Of a stretch of DNA of 22,519 bases, positions 1 to 6,967 are shown one piece after another. The DNA lies in NCBI GenBank assembly GCA_002431345.1, contig DJEN01000034.1, positions 1 through 22,519 of the forward strand, given 5' to 3'. Position 1 is the stretch's first letter, and each line of letters begins with the position of its first letter. Made by a program: the position numbers and the translations under genes. The notes beneath the pieces were generated by a model, which worked only from the letters and a program-made list of their open reading frames with translations, was not told the origin of the DNA and ran no database searches. Source of the stretch: Megasphaera sp. UBA5897 (lineage in GTDB: Bacteria; Bacillota; Negativicutes; Veillonellales; Megasphaeraceae).

Positions 1-2866
1 GTGCCAAAATGGCTTTTTGCAGTGCAGCCGCTTCTCCGGAAAGGTGCGCTTTAGTCAGTGCATCGATGTATGCACGGCTGATGCCTTCCGTTACTTCGCC
101 TTCGTTATCGATGCCAATCGAATCCAGCCATTTGGCAATCGCATCATGCAAAGTTCCCGTTACCAGCGGCAATAATTGCTGTGATTTCGCGCGAATCGCA
201 TCACGCTGTTGATCCATAGACAGCGACATGCCCAGTGCAAATTCAGCATTATCTTCAAATACGGAGTTAGACCATGCCGGACCAAAGCCTTCTGCATTCG
301 TCGTGTACGGCAGACTCGGCATAGCGGCGCCCCAAGCCTGTGTACAGCCTGTCGCATTGGCTACCAGCATCCGCGGGCCAAAGAGCTGCGTCAGGATTTT
401 CATATACGCTGTTTCCGCACACCCGGCACATGCACCGGAGAATTCCAACAACGGCTGCTGGAATTGGCTGCCTTTGACAGAGAACTTATCCAGTTCTGTT
501 TGTTTCGGCTGCAAAGTCTGGGCATAGTCCCAGTTATCTTGTTCATGCCGCTGTGTATCCAGCGGTTTCATAACCAAGGCTTTGTCTTTAGCCGGACAAA
601 CATTGACGCAGGTTTCACAACTATAGCAGTCAAGGGGGGATACCTGCATGCGGAATGCATAGCCTTCCATGCCTTTGCCGCTCGCTTTTTTAGTTGTAAA
701 ACCGCTGGGAGCCGCTTTTGCTTCGCGTTCATTCAGCAAATACGGGCGAATCGCCGCATGGGGACATACGAGCGAACACCGGTTGCATTGAATACAATTT
801 TCAGGAATCCACTGCGGTACTGTCGAAGCAATGCCCCGTTTTTCATATTTCGTAGAGCTGAGCGGATAAGAGCCGTCTGCATAGGGGACAAATTCACTGA
901 CCGGAATCGTATCGCCGAGCTGTGCGTTAGCCGGTTCTACAATTTTCTTGATAAAATCCGGTACCGTTTTTTCTGTTTTAGGTGCATCGTCCGGGAGATT
1001 TTTCCATGAAATAGGCACATCAATGGCGGTGATACCTTTAATGCCTTCATCCACAGCAGCTTGGTTCATCGCAATGACTTGTTCGCCTTTGGCCAGATAC
1101 GTCTTAGCAATGGCGTCTTTCATATATTTGACAGCATGATCTATCGGCAGTATATGCGTCAATTGGAAAAAGGCTGCCTGCAGCACTGTATTGGTCCGAT
1201 TGCTGCCCAAGCCGATTTCTTCTGCAATTTTCGTGGCATCAATCGTATAAAAACGTATTTTCTTTTCTGCCAGCTGCCGTTTTACTTTATTACTCAAATG
1301 CCGTTCTAATTCTTCCCCTTTCCAGCTGCAGTTGAGGAGGAAAATGCCCCCTTCTTTTACTTCACTGACAATATCATACGAATCCATATATGCCTGTTTA
1401 TGGCATGCCAGGAAATCAGCTTCTTTAATATAATATGTAGCCCGAATCGGATGTTTGCCAAACCGCAAATGTGATTTAGTGACGCCGCCGGATTTTTTCG
1501 TATCGTATTCAAAATATGCCTGTACATACATATCCGTATTATCGCCAATAATTTTGATAGAATTTTTATTGGCACCTACTGTGCCATCTGAGCCAAATCC
1601 CCAGAACTTGCAATTAACCGTTCCTTCTGTATGAATCGCAATGGGAACATCCGGAATCGAAAGATGCGTAACATCGTCGATAATGCCCAAGGTAAAATGA
1701 TTTTTCGGCTGCAGGGAAATCATATTTCTAAACACAGCATGAATAGATGCAGGCGGTACATCTTTGGAGGACAAACCATACCGGCAGGCTAATACGGACA
1801 CTTTTTTGTCAGCATGCTGCATAGCCGCGCAAATATCTTCATACAGCGGTTCTCCCAATGCGCCCGGTTCTTTCGTCCGGTCCATGACCGTAATGCATTT
1901 CACCGTATTCGGCAGTGACTGGAAGAAATGATGCAGTGAAAACGGCCGGTACAGATGAACTTGTATATACCCGACTTTCTTGCCTTCTTTATTCAGGGCA
2001 TCAATCGTTTCTTCAATCGCCCCTGTCACAGAACCCATCGCCACAATAACGTATTCGGCATCTTCTGCCCCATAATAGTTAAAGAGTTTATACGTTCGTC
2101 CTGTCAGTTCACTGATTTTATCCATATACGATTCTACAATATACGGCAGGCGGTCATACCAGCTGTTGCTGGCTTCACGCGACTGGAAAAACATATCCGG
2201 ATTGGTAACGGTACTGCGCATGACAGGATGTTCCGGGTTCAGTCCATGATGTTTGAAATCATACAATGCATCCCGATCTATCAGTTTGCCCAGTTCTTCT
2301 TCCGGCAGCATATGAATTTTTTGAATTTCATGCGATGTACGGAATCCGTCGAAGAAATGCATAAAAGGAACATGTCCCTTGATAGTCGATAGATGCGCTA
2401 CTGCTGCCAAATCAGCACATTCCTGGACGCTGGCACTACAAAGCATTGCAAATCCCGTGTTACGGCAGCCCATGACATCTGAATGGTCGCCAAAAATAGA
2501 CATCGTATGGGTCCCGACTGTACGTGCCGCAATATGCAGAACTACTGGTTTTAGTTCTCCGGCTAATCGGTGCATGACCGGAATCATCAGCATCAAGCCT
2601 TGCGAAGCCGTAAAGGAAGAACACAAGCTTCCTGCTTCGGCTGCACCGTGAACAGCCCCAATAGCACCGGCTTCTGACTGCATTTCGACCAATTTGACAG
2701 GTTGTCCAAAAAGATTTTTACGGCCGTTGGCAGCCCACACATCCACGTGCTCTGCCATAGGGGACGACGGGGTAATCGGATAAATAGTAGCAACTTCTGT
2801 AAAAGCATACGCCACCTGAGCCGTTGCTTCGTTGCCATCTAATGTTCTCGTAATTTGTTTAATCAT
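1..2866 (-). CDS. nifJ: Pyruvate:ferredoxin (flavodoxin) oxidoreductase, C-terminus cut off by window edge
   Basis: This enzyme oxidises pyruvate with CoA to acetyl-CoA and CO2 and reduces ferredoxin or flavodoxin; it is the central pyruvate-oxidising enzyme of many anaerobes. The frame is open for 955 codons from ATG 2866 to the edge, against a usual family length near 1170-1200 residues, so about 80% is present. Visible landmarks are the domain I motif YPITPSSPMAE (about residues 29-39), a ferredoxin-like domain with CIQCNRCSLVCP (starts about residue 691) and CYSCETCVNVCP (about 747) for two [4Fe-4S] clusters, and CAGCAET (about 813), which supplies cysteines for the cluster next to the thiamine-diphosphate domain. 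The catalytic TPP region lies beyond the edge. The start is supported by AAGGAGT 7 bases upstream and a strong promoter at 2957-2985. No frameshift was seen. Its own transcription unit is likely. Confidence 0.96.
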   Translation of the reverse strand, partial: MIKQITRTLDGNEATAQVAYAFTEVATIYPITPSSPMAEHVDVWAANGRKNLFGQPVKLVEMQSEAGAIGAVHGAAEAGSLCSSFTASQGLMLMIPVMHRLAGELKPVVLHIAARTVGTHTMSIFGDHSDVMGCRNTGFAMLCSASVQECADLAAVAHLSTIKGHVPFMHFFDGFRTSHEIQKIHMLPEEELGKLIDRDALYDFKHHGLNPEHPVMRSTVTNPDMFFQSREASNSWYDRLPYIVESYMDKISELTGRTYKLFNYYGAEDAEYVIVAMGSVTGAIEETIDALNKEGKKVGYIQVHLYRPFSLHHFFQSLPNTVKCITVMDRTKEPGALGEPLYEDICAAMQHADKKVSVLACRYGLSSKDVPPASIHAVFRNMISLQPKNHFTLGIIDDVTHLSIPDVPIAIHTEGTVNCKFWGFGSDGTVGANKNSIKIIGDNTDMYVQAYFEYDTKKSGGVTKSHLRFGKHPIRATYYIKEADFLACHKQAYMDSYDIVSEVKEGGIFLLNCSWKGEELERHLSNKVKRQLAEKKIRFYTIDATKIAEEIGLGSNRTNTVLQAAFFQLTHILPIDHAVKYMKDAIAKTYLAKGEQVIAMNQAAVDEGIKGITAIDVPISWKNLPDDAPKTEKTVPDFIKKIVEPANAQLGDTIPVSEFVPYADGSYPLSSTKYEKRGIASTVPQWIPENCIQCNRCSLVCPHAAIRPYLLNEREAKAAPSGFTTKKASGKGMEGYAFRMQVSPLDCYSCETCVNVCPAKDKALVMKPLDTQRHEQDNWDYAQTLQPKQTELDKFSVKGSQFQQPLLEFSGACAGCAETAYMKILTQLFGPRMLVANATGCTQAWGAAMPSLPYTTNAEGFGPAWSNSVFEDNAEFALGMSLSMDQQRDAIRAKSQQLLPLVTGTLHDAIAKWLDSIGIDNEGEVTEGISRAYIDALTKAHLSGEAAALQKAILA

Positions 2867-2931
2867 AGTAAACACTCCTTTATCATGACATAGACAAAAA
2901 CGATATAAAGGTGCATGCGCTTTTTTCGTAT

Positions 2932-2944
2932 AACGTTTAACGTT
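2932..2944. promoter_or_regulatory. Paired AACGTT palindromes at nifJ transcription start (possible operator)
   Basis: Two copies of the self-complementary hexamer AACGTT are separated by a single T (2932-2937 and 2939-2944). They lie 5-18 bases beyond the predicted start of transcription of nifJ, a usual place for a repressor to act. No known regulator consensus was recognised, so the operator role is a suggestion from position and symmetry only. Confidence 0.3.
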
Positions 2945-2956
2945 TCCTTTACCTTA

Positions 2957-2985
2957 AGTATATTCTCATTTATTATAAATGTCAA
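2957..2985 (-). promoter_or_regulatory. sigma-A type promoter of nifJ
   Basis: On the minus strand there is a perfect -35 TTGACA (2980-2985), a 17-base spacer and -10 TATACT (2957-2962). Transcription would start near 2950 and leave a leader of about 85 bases before the nifJ ATG. This is one of the best promoter matches in the window; its activity is inferred from sequence only. Confidence 0.8.
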
Positions 2986-3091
2986 GAATAGTAAATATAC
3001 TTTTTGGTCATAGAAAGTCGTTGTAAAACGATATAGCCGCATATACCCGCCGCTGTATGTGCATTCTTCTGACAACATGGCTTTACACAAA

Positions 3092-3125
3092 AAAAATAAC
3101 ATCCATATATATGGATGTTATTTTT
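3092..3125 (-). terminator. Intrinsic terminator after the TVP38-family gene
   Basis: A perfect 17-base-arm palindrome is centred at 3108.5 with core AACATCCATATATATGGATG, followed on the minus strand by a run of T residues. The stop codon of the membrane protein gene (3118-3120) lies inside the stem. The hairpin is AT-rich, so termination may be moderate. The symmetry also provides a T run on the plus strand, although no plus-strand gene was found to use it. Confidence 0.7.
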
Positions 3126-3810
3126 GTAATTTGTTTTTTTTCATACACCGGCGCCGCCACCAGATAATGCCGTAAATACCGGATACGCATATGATCAAAA
3201 TGAGAAGCCTTCCCCAGTGTTCCTGAATACGCAGTAAGTCATGACCTAGCCAAACTTCAACAATAACAGCCGGTATCTTGCCAAGCGCATTCGCAATGAA
3301 ATGATCTTTATAAGAAATATGGCTCAATGCACTAAATGCCGTTACAACGACATTGGGTGAATACGGAATAGCCCGGCCAAACATAATCGTGCGAATACAG
3401 CTGTAAGAATCTAGTTTTTCCAGCATATTACTGCGGCTAATGACTTTTTTGGCCTGATTGCGCAGCAGTGTTCGTGTCAGGTGAAAGCTGATTTCAATGC
3501 CTAATACTTCACCTATCCAAGAAATAATAATTCCTGGTATCAAGCCAAAAATAATCCCATTTACTGTTAAAAACGGAATAGAAGGCAGGCCGATTGCATT
3601 CACAAACGCAATCATAAAAATACTGACACCAATAGCAGCTATGCCAAAAGAGGAAATATATTCCGTCAGCCCATCTAAATCACCTTGAATCGTAAGATGC
3701 CACATGGTGGAATAAAATTCCGGCAGCATTAGCTGAATAAACCATAAAATAAGGACGACTCCCAGAACCCCACAGATTCGTAATGTCCATCCTAACGTTT
3801 TATCCGTCAT
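3118..3810 (-). CDS. TVP38/TMEM64 (VTT domain) family membrane protein
   Basis: This is a 230-residue integral membrane protein of the TVP38/TMEM64 (SNARE-associated, PF09335-like) family, related to DedA proteins; relatives are implicated in lipid handling or scrambling, but the substrate here is unknown. Hydrophobic segments are visible at about residues 10-30, 54-74, 78-106, 175-190 and 202-218. The family signature is seen in the stretch GRAIPYSPNVVVTAFSALS (about 145-163) followed by NALGKIPAVIVEVWLG (about 174-189). The C-terminus is strongly basic (RRRCMKKNK), as expected for a cytoplasmic tail. The gene begins 45 bases after the TrpD-like gene without a terminator between them, and an extended -10 element just upstream could give it its own transcript. 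GAGGAC serves as a modest ribosome binding site. Confidence 0.85.
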   Translation of the reverse strand: MTDKTLGWTLRICGVLGVVLILWFIQLMLPEFYSTMWHLTIQGDLDGLTEYISSFGIAAIGVSIFMIAFVNAIGLPSIPFLTVNGIIFGLIPGIIISWIGEVLGIEISFHLTRTLLRNQAKKVISRSNMLEKLDSYSCIRTIMFGRAIPYSPNVVVTAFSALSHISYKDHFIANALGKIPAVIVEVWLGHDLLRIQEHWGRLLILIICVSGIYGIIWWRRRCMKKNKLQK

Positions 3811-3854
3811 ACAAATGTTGTCCTCATGAAAAAATTTAATATACCGTACCCATT

Positions 3855-3863
3855 ATTATACCA
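3855..3863 (-). promoter_or_regulatory. Possible extended -10 promoter of the TVP38-family gene
   Basis: The minus strand reads TGGTATAAT, an extended -10 element (TGnTATAAT), overlapping the stop codon of the TrpD-like gene. There is no good -35 at 16-18 bases, which extended -10 promoters tolerate. It would give a leader of about 38 bases. The neighbouring DNA is AT-rich, so a chance match is possible. Confidence 0.4.
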
Positions 3864-4920
3864 TATTTAATTCATCTTGACAGGTAGCAATTTTCACTTT
3901 TTCTATTTTTCCCATATTTTGACTCATAGCAATAAAATCTTCCATTTTTTCCAACGCCATGCCGCTGTCTATCAGCTCTCTGGCTCGTGTAATGCCGGCA
4001 GCCAGCGTCAAAGACGCTCCGCCAATATATAATCCGGCACCGGCATTCAGCAAAATAGCCGTACGGCAGGGGCCCATTTCTCCACGAAGAACCCGTCGTG
4101 TCATGGCTGCATTTTCTGTTGGCGTTCCTCCCTGCAGTTCCCGTACATCACAGCGCTGCAAAGAAAATTGTTCCGGACAAATTTCATAGGTTTTATATTG
4201 CCCATCTGCAAATTCACAGATACGTGTATTTGCCGCAGCCGACAGCTCATCGGTTCCGTCCTGGCCATATACGACCATTCCTTTTTGCACGCCCAGACGG
4301 GACAATACATGGGCCATGGGTTCAACCCAGTCCGCTTGACTGACACCCAATACTTGTCTGGTAATAGGTGCCGGATTGCTGATAGAACGGAGCCTGTCCC
4401 ATACCGTTTCTATGCCCAACTGCCGCTGCAGTGTATCTACTTGTTTCATCGTGTAGTAATAATACCGGGTATAAAAATAGCAAAGTCCAATTTGCCGCAC
4501 CATATCACAGCAGCTTTCCGGACTGAGAAATATATTGGCCCCCAAGGCTTCCAGCACATCGGCAGAACCGCTGCGGGACGCTTTTGCCCGCGTACCGTGT
4601 TTGGCTACAGCTACCCCGCCGGCAGCAATAACAAAAGATGCCGTCGTTGAAATATTAAATGTTTTGACCGTTCCTCCGCCAGTACCCACAATATCAAACA
4701 AATTTCCAGCGTAATGTACAGGCCGACTGTACTGCCGCATGGCTGCAGCCATCGCAAATAATTCTGATTCCGTTACCCCTTTCGTTGCTAATGCCGCCAG
4801 CAATGCGCTCAGCTGAACATCTTCTGCACGTCCTTTTATTATGCTGGACACCATATACGCACAATCCCGTTCAGATATTTCTTGATGATTGATAACTTTC
4901 TGCAAAATACACCGCAGCAT
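3856..4920 (-). CDS. TrpD-like (anthranilate phosphoribosyltransferase family) protein with altered acceptor-site residues
   Basis: The protein has 354 residues and the full fold of the nucleoside phosphorylase/TrpD family. TrpD transfers phosphoribose from PRPP to anthranilate. Conserved here are DIVGTGG (76-82), the NIST segment (89-92), KHG (107-109), GSADVLEALG (118-127), NPAPITRQVLGV (182-193) and the metal-binding DE pair (224-225). Relative to canonical TrpD, GTGGD is GTGGG, KHGN is KHGT, and the Arg that contacts anthranilate (R164 in the Sulfolobus enzyme) is Gln165, so the acceptor may differ. No other trp gene is in the window. A start at GTG 4929 would overlap the ribosome binding site AGGAGGTG (4927-4934). 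The ATG at 4920, 6 bases downstream, is therefore chosen. The family is certain and the anthranilate specificity doubtful. Confidence 0.85.
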   Translation of the reverse strand: MLRCILQKVINHQEISERDCAYMVSSIIKGRAEDVQLSALLAALATKGVTESELFAMAAAMRQYSRPVHYAGNLFDIVGTGGGTVKTFNISTTASFVIAAGGVAVAKHGTRAKASRSGSADVLEALGANIFLSPESCCDMVRQIGLCYFYTRYYYYTMKQVDTLQRQLGIETVWDRLRSISNPAPITRQVLGVSQADWVEPMAHVLSRLGVQKGMVVYGQDGTDELSAAANTRICEFADGQYKTYEICPEQFSLQRCDVRELQGGTPTENAAMTRRVLRGEMGPCRTAILLNAGAGLYIGGASLTLAAGITRARELIDSGMALEKMEDFIAMSQNMGKIEKVKIATCQDELNMV

Positions 4921-4977
4921 ACCCCTCACCTCCTGTTCACCGTCTATGCCGTTATCTTATATAATGTATTCATATCT

Positions 4978-4983
4978 ATTATA
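4978..4983 (-). promoter_or_regulatory. Possible -10 element upstream of the TrpD-like gene
   Basis: TATAAT occurs on the minus strand about 58 bases before the TrpD-like ATG, in AT-rich DNA after the terminator that closes the thiM unit. No convincing -35 stands at 16-18 bases (TAGCTG at 17). Because the preceding unit ends in a terminator, some promoter is expected here; this is the best candidate I see. Confidence 0.35.
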
Positions 4984-5047
4984 TCATAATTATTGTATTA
5001 CAGCTACCAACTGCTGCTATTTACGGCCAATGCAGCCGTCACAGGAG

Positions 5048-5085
5048 AAATCGTTTGCGCTTAGGTCATATTCGGTAAACGATTT
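5048..5085. repeat. Inverted repeat (9-base arms) upstream of the TrpD-like gene
   Basis: AAATCGTTT (5048-5056) and AAACGATTT (5077-5085) are exact inverted copies separated by 20 bases. They lie in the 265-base non-coding stretch between the terminator of the thiM unit and the TrpD-like gene, upstream of the possible -10 element. It could be a remnant terminator, an operator or a chance dyad; nothing decides between these. Confidence 0.4.
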
Positions 5086-5111
5086 ATATTTTTCATACTT
5101 CAAAAAATATA

Positions 5112-5157
5112 CGAAAAAAGCTGCGCATACAAGAAAATATCCGTAATGCAGCAGCTT
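5112..5157 (-). terminator. Intrinsic terminator after the thiM / thiamine-binding protein unit
   Basis: On the minus strand AAGCTGCTGCAT pairs with ATGCGCAGCTT (7 + 4 base pairs with one bulged T, loop of about 17 bases) and is followed directly by TTTTTT. It sits about 30 bases past the stop of the thiamine-binding protein gene and separates it from the TrpD-like gene. Confidence 0.75.
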
Positions 5158-5185
5158 CTGTTTCTCGCCGTATTCAGCCCATCCG

Positions 5186-5485
5186 TTATTTACTTAAAAT
5201 CTTTTCAACAGCCTGCGGTTTATGTTCCATCATATGCGTATAGCCGGGACGAATGTCTGCTTTTAAAACGACTTCCATCCGGATGCCTTTTTCAGCAAAA
5301 TAAAACGTCGCTTTCTTAACCGCTGCCATAACGTCATCCCATTCACCTTCAATTTCGGTGAACATGGAATTGGTCCGGCACGGCAGGCCTGATTCACGAA
5401 TAATACGAACAATTTCAGCTACATACGGAGCAAATTCATCACCTGTGCCGCATGGCGCTATGGCTACAGCTACTAGTGTATTCAT
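5186..5485 (-). CDS. MTH1187/YqgV family thiamine-binding protein
   Basis: This 99-residue protein matches the MTH1187/YkoF-like small proteins, ferredoxin-like folds that bind thiamine or its hydroxymethylpyrimidine part. Seen here are the N-terminal beta strand ending in APCGTGDEFAPYV, the central MFTEIEGEWDDVMAAVKKA with the helix typical of the family, and VVLKADIRPGY near the C-terminus. The gene follows thiM directly, with the thiM TAA overlapping a first ATG (5488) as TAATG. The ribosome binding site AGGAGG (5493-5498) is only 4 bases from that ATG but 7 from the next one, so 5485 is preferred; a start at 5488 would add one Met. Coupling to thiM supports a role in thiamine or thiazole handling. 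It is not an enzyme by sequence. Confidence 0.85.
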   Translation of the reverse strand: MNTLVAVAIAPCGTGDEFAPYVAEIVRIIRESGLPCRTNSMFTEIEGEWDDVMAAVKKATFYFAEKGIRMEVVLKADIRPGYTHMMEHKPQAVEKILSK

Positions 5486-5487
5486 CA

Positions 5488-6321
5488 TTATTCCTCCTCA
5501 ATCATAAAGGGATTCATACTTATATCTGCGGCAGTTGCTTTATATAATTCATCCAAAAAATATTGCTGGAATGAACCTGTTCCTTCTGCTTTAGCACCTG
5601 CCCGTTTTCCAGCTAAATTATACACAGCCGCTCCGGTTGCCGCAGCAATAAACGGATCTGCAGCAGCCGCATAAACAGCCATGACGCCGCCTAATGAACA
5701 GCCTGAGCCGGTGACACACGTCATCATGGGCGAGCCGCCATACGAAATCAGTGTATGCGTACCGTCCGTGATAAGATCTTCCGATCCGGATACAGCAACA
5801 GCACCGCCGGTCCATCTTGCCAATGCTTTTGCAGCGTCTTTTGCCGCTATGACCGTATCCGTAGAATCTACGCCGCGCACATTTGAATTCTGCTGGCCCC
5901 CATGAAGTTTCCACAGCCCTGCCAACGCAATAACTTCTGATGCATTGCCGCGAATAATAGACGGTTTGGTTTCTTTGCACTGCAAGAGCAGTTTGGTTCG
6001 TAAGTCACCTACACCGATAGCAACTGGATCTAAGACCCAAGGCTTATGCAATTCATGGAGTGTTTTTGCCGTAGCCGGCACAGTTTCGTCATAGATAGGC
6101 AGCAGGGTCCCTACATTAATGTACATGGAACTGCCTATTTTTGCCATACTTATGCCTTCATCCGGCAAATACACCATAGCGGCTGAACCGCCAACAGCCA
6201 ACTGTGCATTAGCTACAAAATTAATCGTTACCGTATTGGTAATAGACGGTGCCAACGGCGTGGTTGTCTTTACCTGCTGCACCGCAGCGGCTATTTTTTC
6301 TTGTATATCTTTCGCATTCAT
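5488..6321 (-). CDS. thiM: Hydroxyethylthiazole kinase
   Basis: ThiM phosphorylates 4-methyl-5-(2-hydroxyethyl)thiazole, salvaging the thiazole half of thiamine. The protein is 277 residues, the usual size. Motifs visible are SITNTVTINFVANAQLAVGG (26-45), corresponding to the family's ITN..V.NF.AN.LLA.G segment, DPVAIGVGDLR (98-108), IIRGNASEV (122-130) and GVDS (150-153). The TGSGCSL loop (205-211) contains the catalytic Cys208 in the anion hole expected of this ribokinase-like fold. The His common before ITN is replaced (LAPSITN). The start ATG follows AGAGGTGAT with normal spacing. A promoter at 6351-6379 gives a leader of about 22 bases, too short for a TPP riboswitch. No thiE, thiD or thiW was found nearby, which fits a salvage role. 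Confidence 0.94.
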   Translation of the reverse strand: MNAKDIQEKIAAAVQQVKTTTPLAPSITNTVTINFVANAQLAVGGSAAMVYLPDEGISMAKIGSSMYINVGTLLPIYDETVPATAKTLHELHKPWVLDPVAIGVGDLRTKLLLQCKETKPSIIRGNASEVIALAGLWKLHGGQQNSNVRGVDSTDTVIAAKDAAKALARWTGGAVAVSGSEDLITDGTHTLISYGGSPMMTCVTGSGCSLGGVMAVYAAAADPFIAAATGAAVYNLAGKRAGAKAEGTGSFQQYFLDELYKATAADISMNPFMIEEE

Positions 6322-6350
6322 CTGTAAATCACCTCTTTTGTGTTATATTT

Positions 6351-6379
6351 ATTATAGACCTTCTGCTTCTTTGACTCAA
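6351..6379 (-). promoter_or_regulatory. Promoter of the thiM unit
   Basis: The minus strand carries -35 TTGAGT (6374-6379), a 17-base spacer and a perfect -10 TATAAT (6351-6356). It lies between the terminator of the Nudix gene and the thiM ribosome binding site. Transcription would start near 6344. Confidence 0.75.
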
Positions 6380-6424
6380 CTACATTACTGGATTTCATAC
6401 AGTGTCCGTATAAAATTTTGCAAA

Positions 6425-6473
6425 AGAAAAAACATCTTTTATCCGCCTATTCGGCGAATCAAAAGATGTTTTT
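6425..6473 (-). terminator. Intrinsic terminator after the Nudix hydrolase gene
   Basis: A long hairpin is seen: AACATCTTTT pairs with AAAAGATGTT, continuing through ATTCGCC with GGCGGAT (one T-G wobble, one bulge), loop GAATA, then TTTTTT on the minus strand. The stem has T runs on both sides, so it could also stop plus-strand transcription. It begins only about 11 bases past the Nudix stop codon. Confidence 0.85.
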
Positions 6474-6484
6474 CGTATTTGAAT

Positions 6485-6967
6485 CTATTCTTTAATTTGA
6501 TTGGTTTCTTCTATATGAATATCTTGAACGGTATCATTATCGGCAGCAAAGAGGACTGTTCCTTGAATTTTTTTGCCTTGCAAAATCATGGGTATCCAAA
6601 TTCTATCGCCTTTCCACATTTCGTCATATGGAAGCGTATGGATATTAAACCAAGCAGGCTGCATTTCTTCTGTCTCTTTGGGTATTCCGTCATAACGGTG
6701 AACGAAATATACATAGCCTAAATGATTCCATTCCGGCTGCGCAGCAAATTGAAAATCCAACAATCCGACGAGTTTCAAATCAGATTCGTCGGCATGCAGT
6801 CCTGTTTCTTCCCAAAGTTCCCGCACGGCACATTGGCGAAATGTTTCACCCGTTTCTATTTTGCCGCCAAATCCATTCCATTTTGTTACGCCAAAACCGC
6901 GTTTTTTTCGTCCCAATAAAATGTCTCCCGCTGCATTGACAGGAAAACATAACGTCGTATCTCTCAT
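6485..6967 (-). CDS. Nudix hydrolase, MutT/NUDT1-like (8-oxo-dGTP diphosphatase type)
   Basis: This is a 160-residue Nudix protein. The signature G-x5-E-x7-REUxEExGU is complete at residues 35-57 (G35, E41, R49-E50, E53-E54, G56), with the glutamates that hold the catalytic Mg2+. The segments RGFGVTKWNGFGGK (23-36) and WKGDRIWIPMILQGKKIQG near the C-terminal third resemble the MTH1/NUDT1 branch rather than short bacterial MutT. Such enzymes hydrolyse oxidised purine nucleoside triphosphates to monophosphates, cleansing the nucleotide pool. The ATG overlaps the stop of the DUF3783 gene (TAATG) and has only a weak AAAGG site, so translation is probably coupled. The substrate is inferred from family resemblance. 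Confidence 0.88.
   Translation of the reverse strand: MRDTTLCFPVNAAGDILLGRKKRGFGVTKWNGFGGKIETGETFRQCAVRELWEETGLHADESDLKLVGLLDFQFAAQPEWNHLGYVYFVHRYDGIPKETEEMQPAWFNIHTLPYDEMWKGDRIWIPMILQGKKIQGTVLFAADNDTVQDIHIEETNQIKE

Noticed and set aside
209..1009. Open frame of 266 codons on the plus strand
   Set aside because: It is antisense to the well-conserved pyruvate:ferredoxin oxidoreductase frame, has no ribosome binding site and gives a Cys/Phe/Arg-rich product without any recognisable domain.
2863..3102. Open frame of 79 codons on the minus strand before nifJ
   Set aside because: It runs through the strong nifJ promoter and leader, starts inside the terminator hairpin of the neighbouring gene and has AT-rich, low-complexity translation. 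It reads as non-coding.
3092..3125. Perfect 34-base palindrome as a recombination or attachment site
   Set aside because: Its place at the stop codon with T runs on the outside is explained by a terminator, and there is no integrase, transposase or second copy nearby.
4921..4929. GTG start for the TrpD-like gene
   Set aside because: This codon lies within the AGGAGGTG ribosome binding site, which clearly serves the ATG at 4920.
6322..6424. Possible TPP riboswitch before thiM
   Set aside because: The promoter leaves only about 22 bases of leader, and no CUGAGA-type aptamer element was seen in the space between the Nudix terminator and thiM.
6425..6473. Hairpin as part of a repeat array or CRISPR
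   Set aside because: It occurs once, has T runs at its ends and stands just after a stop codon, as an intrinsic terminator does. No spaced direct repeats were found anywhere in the window.
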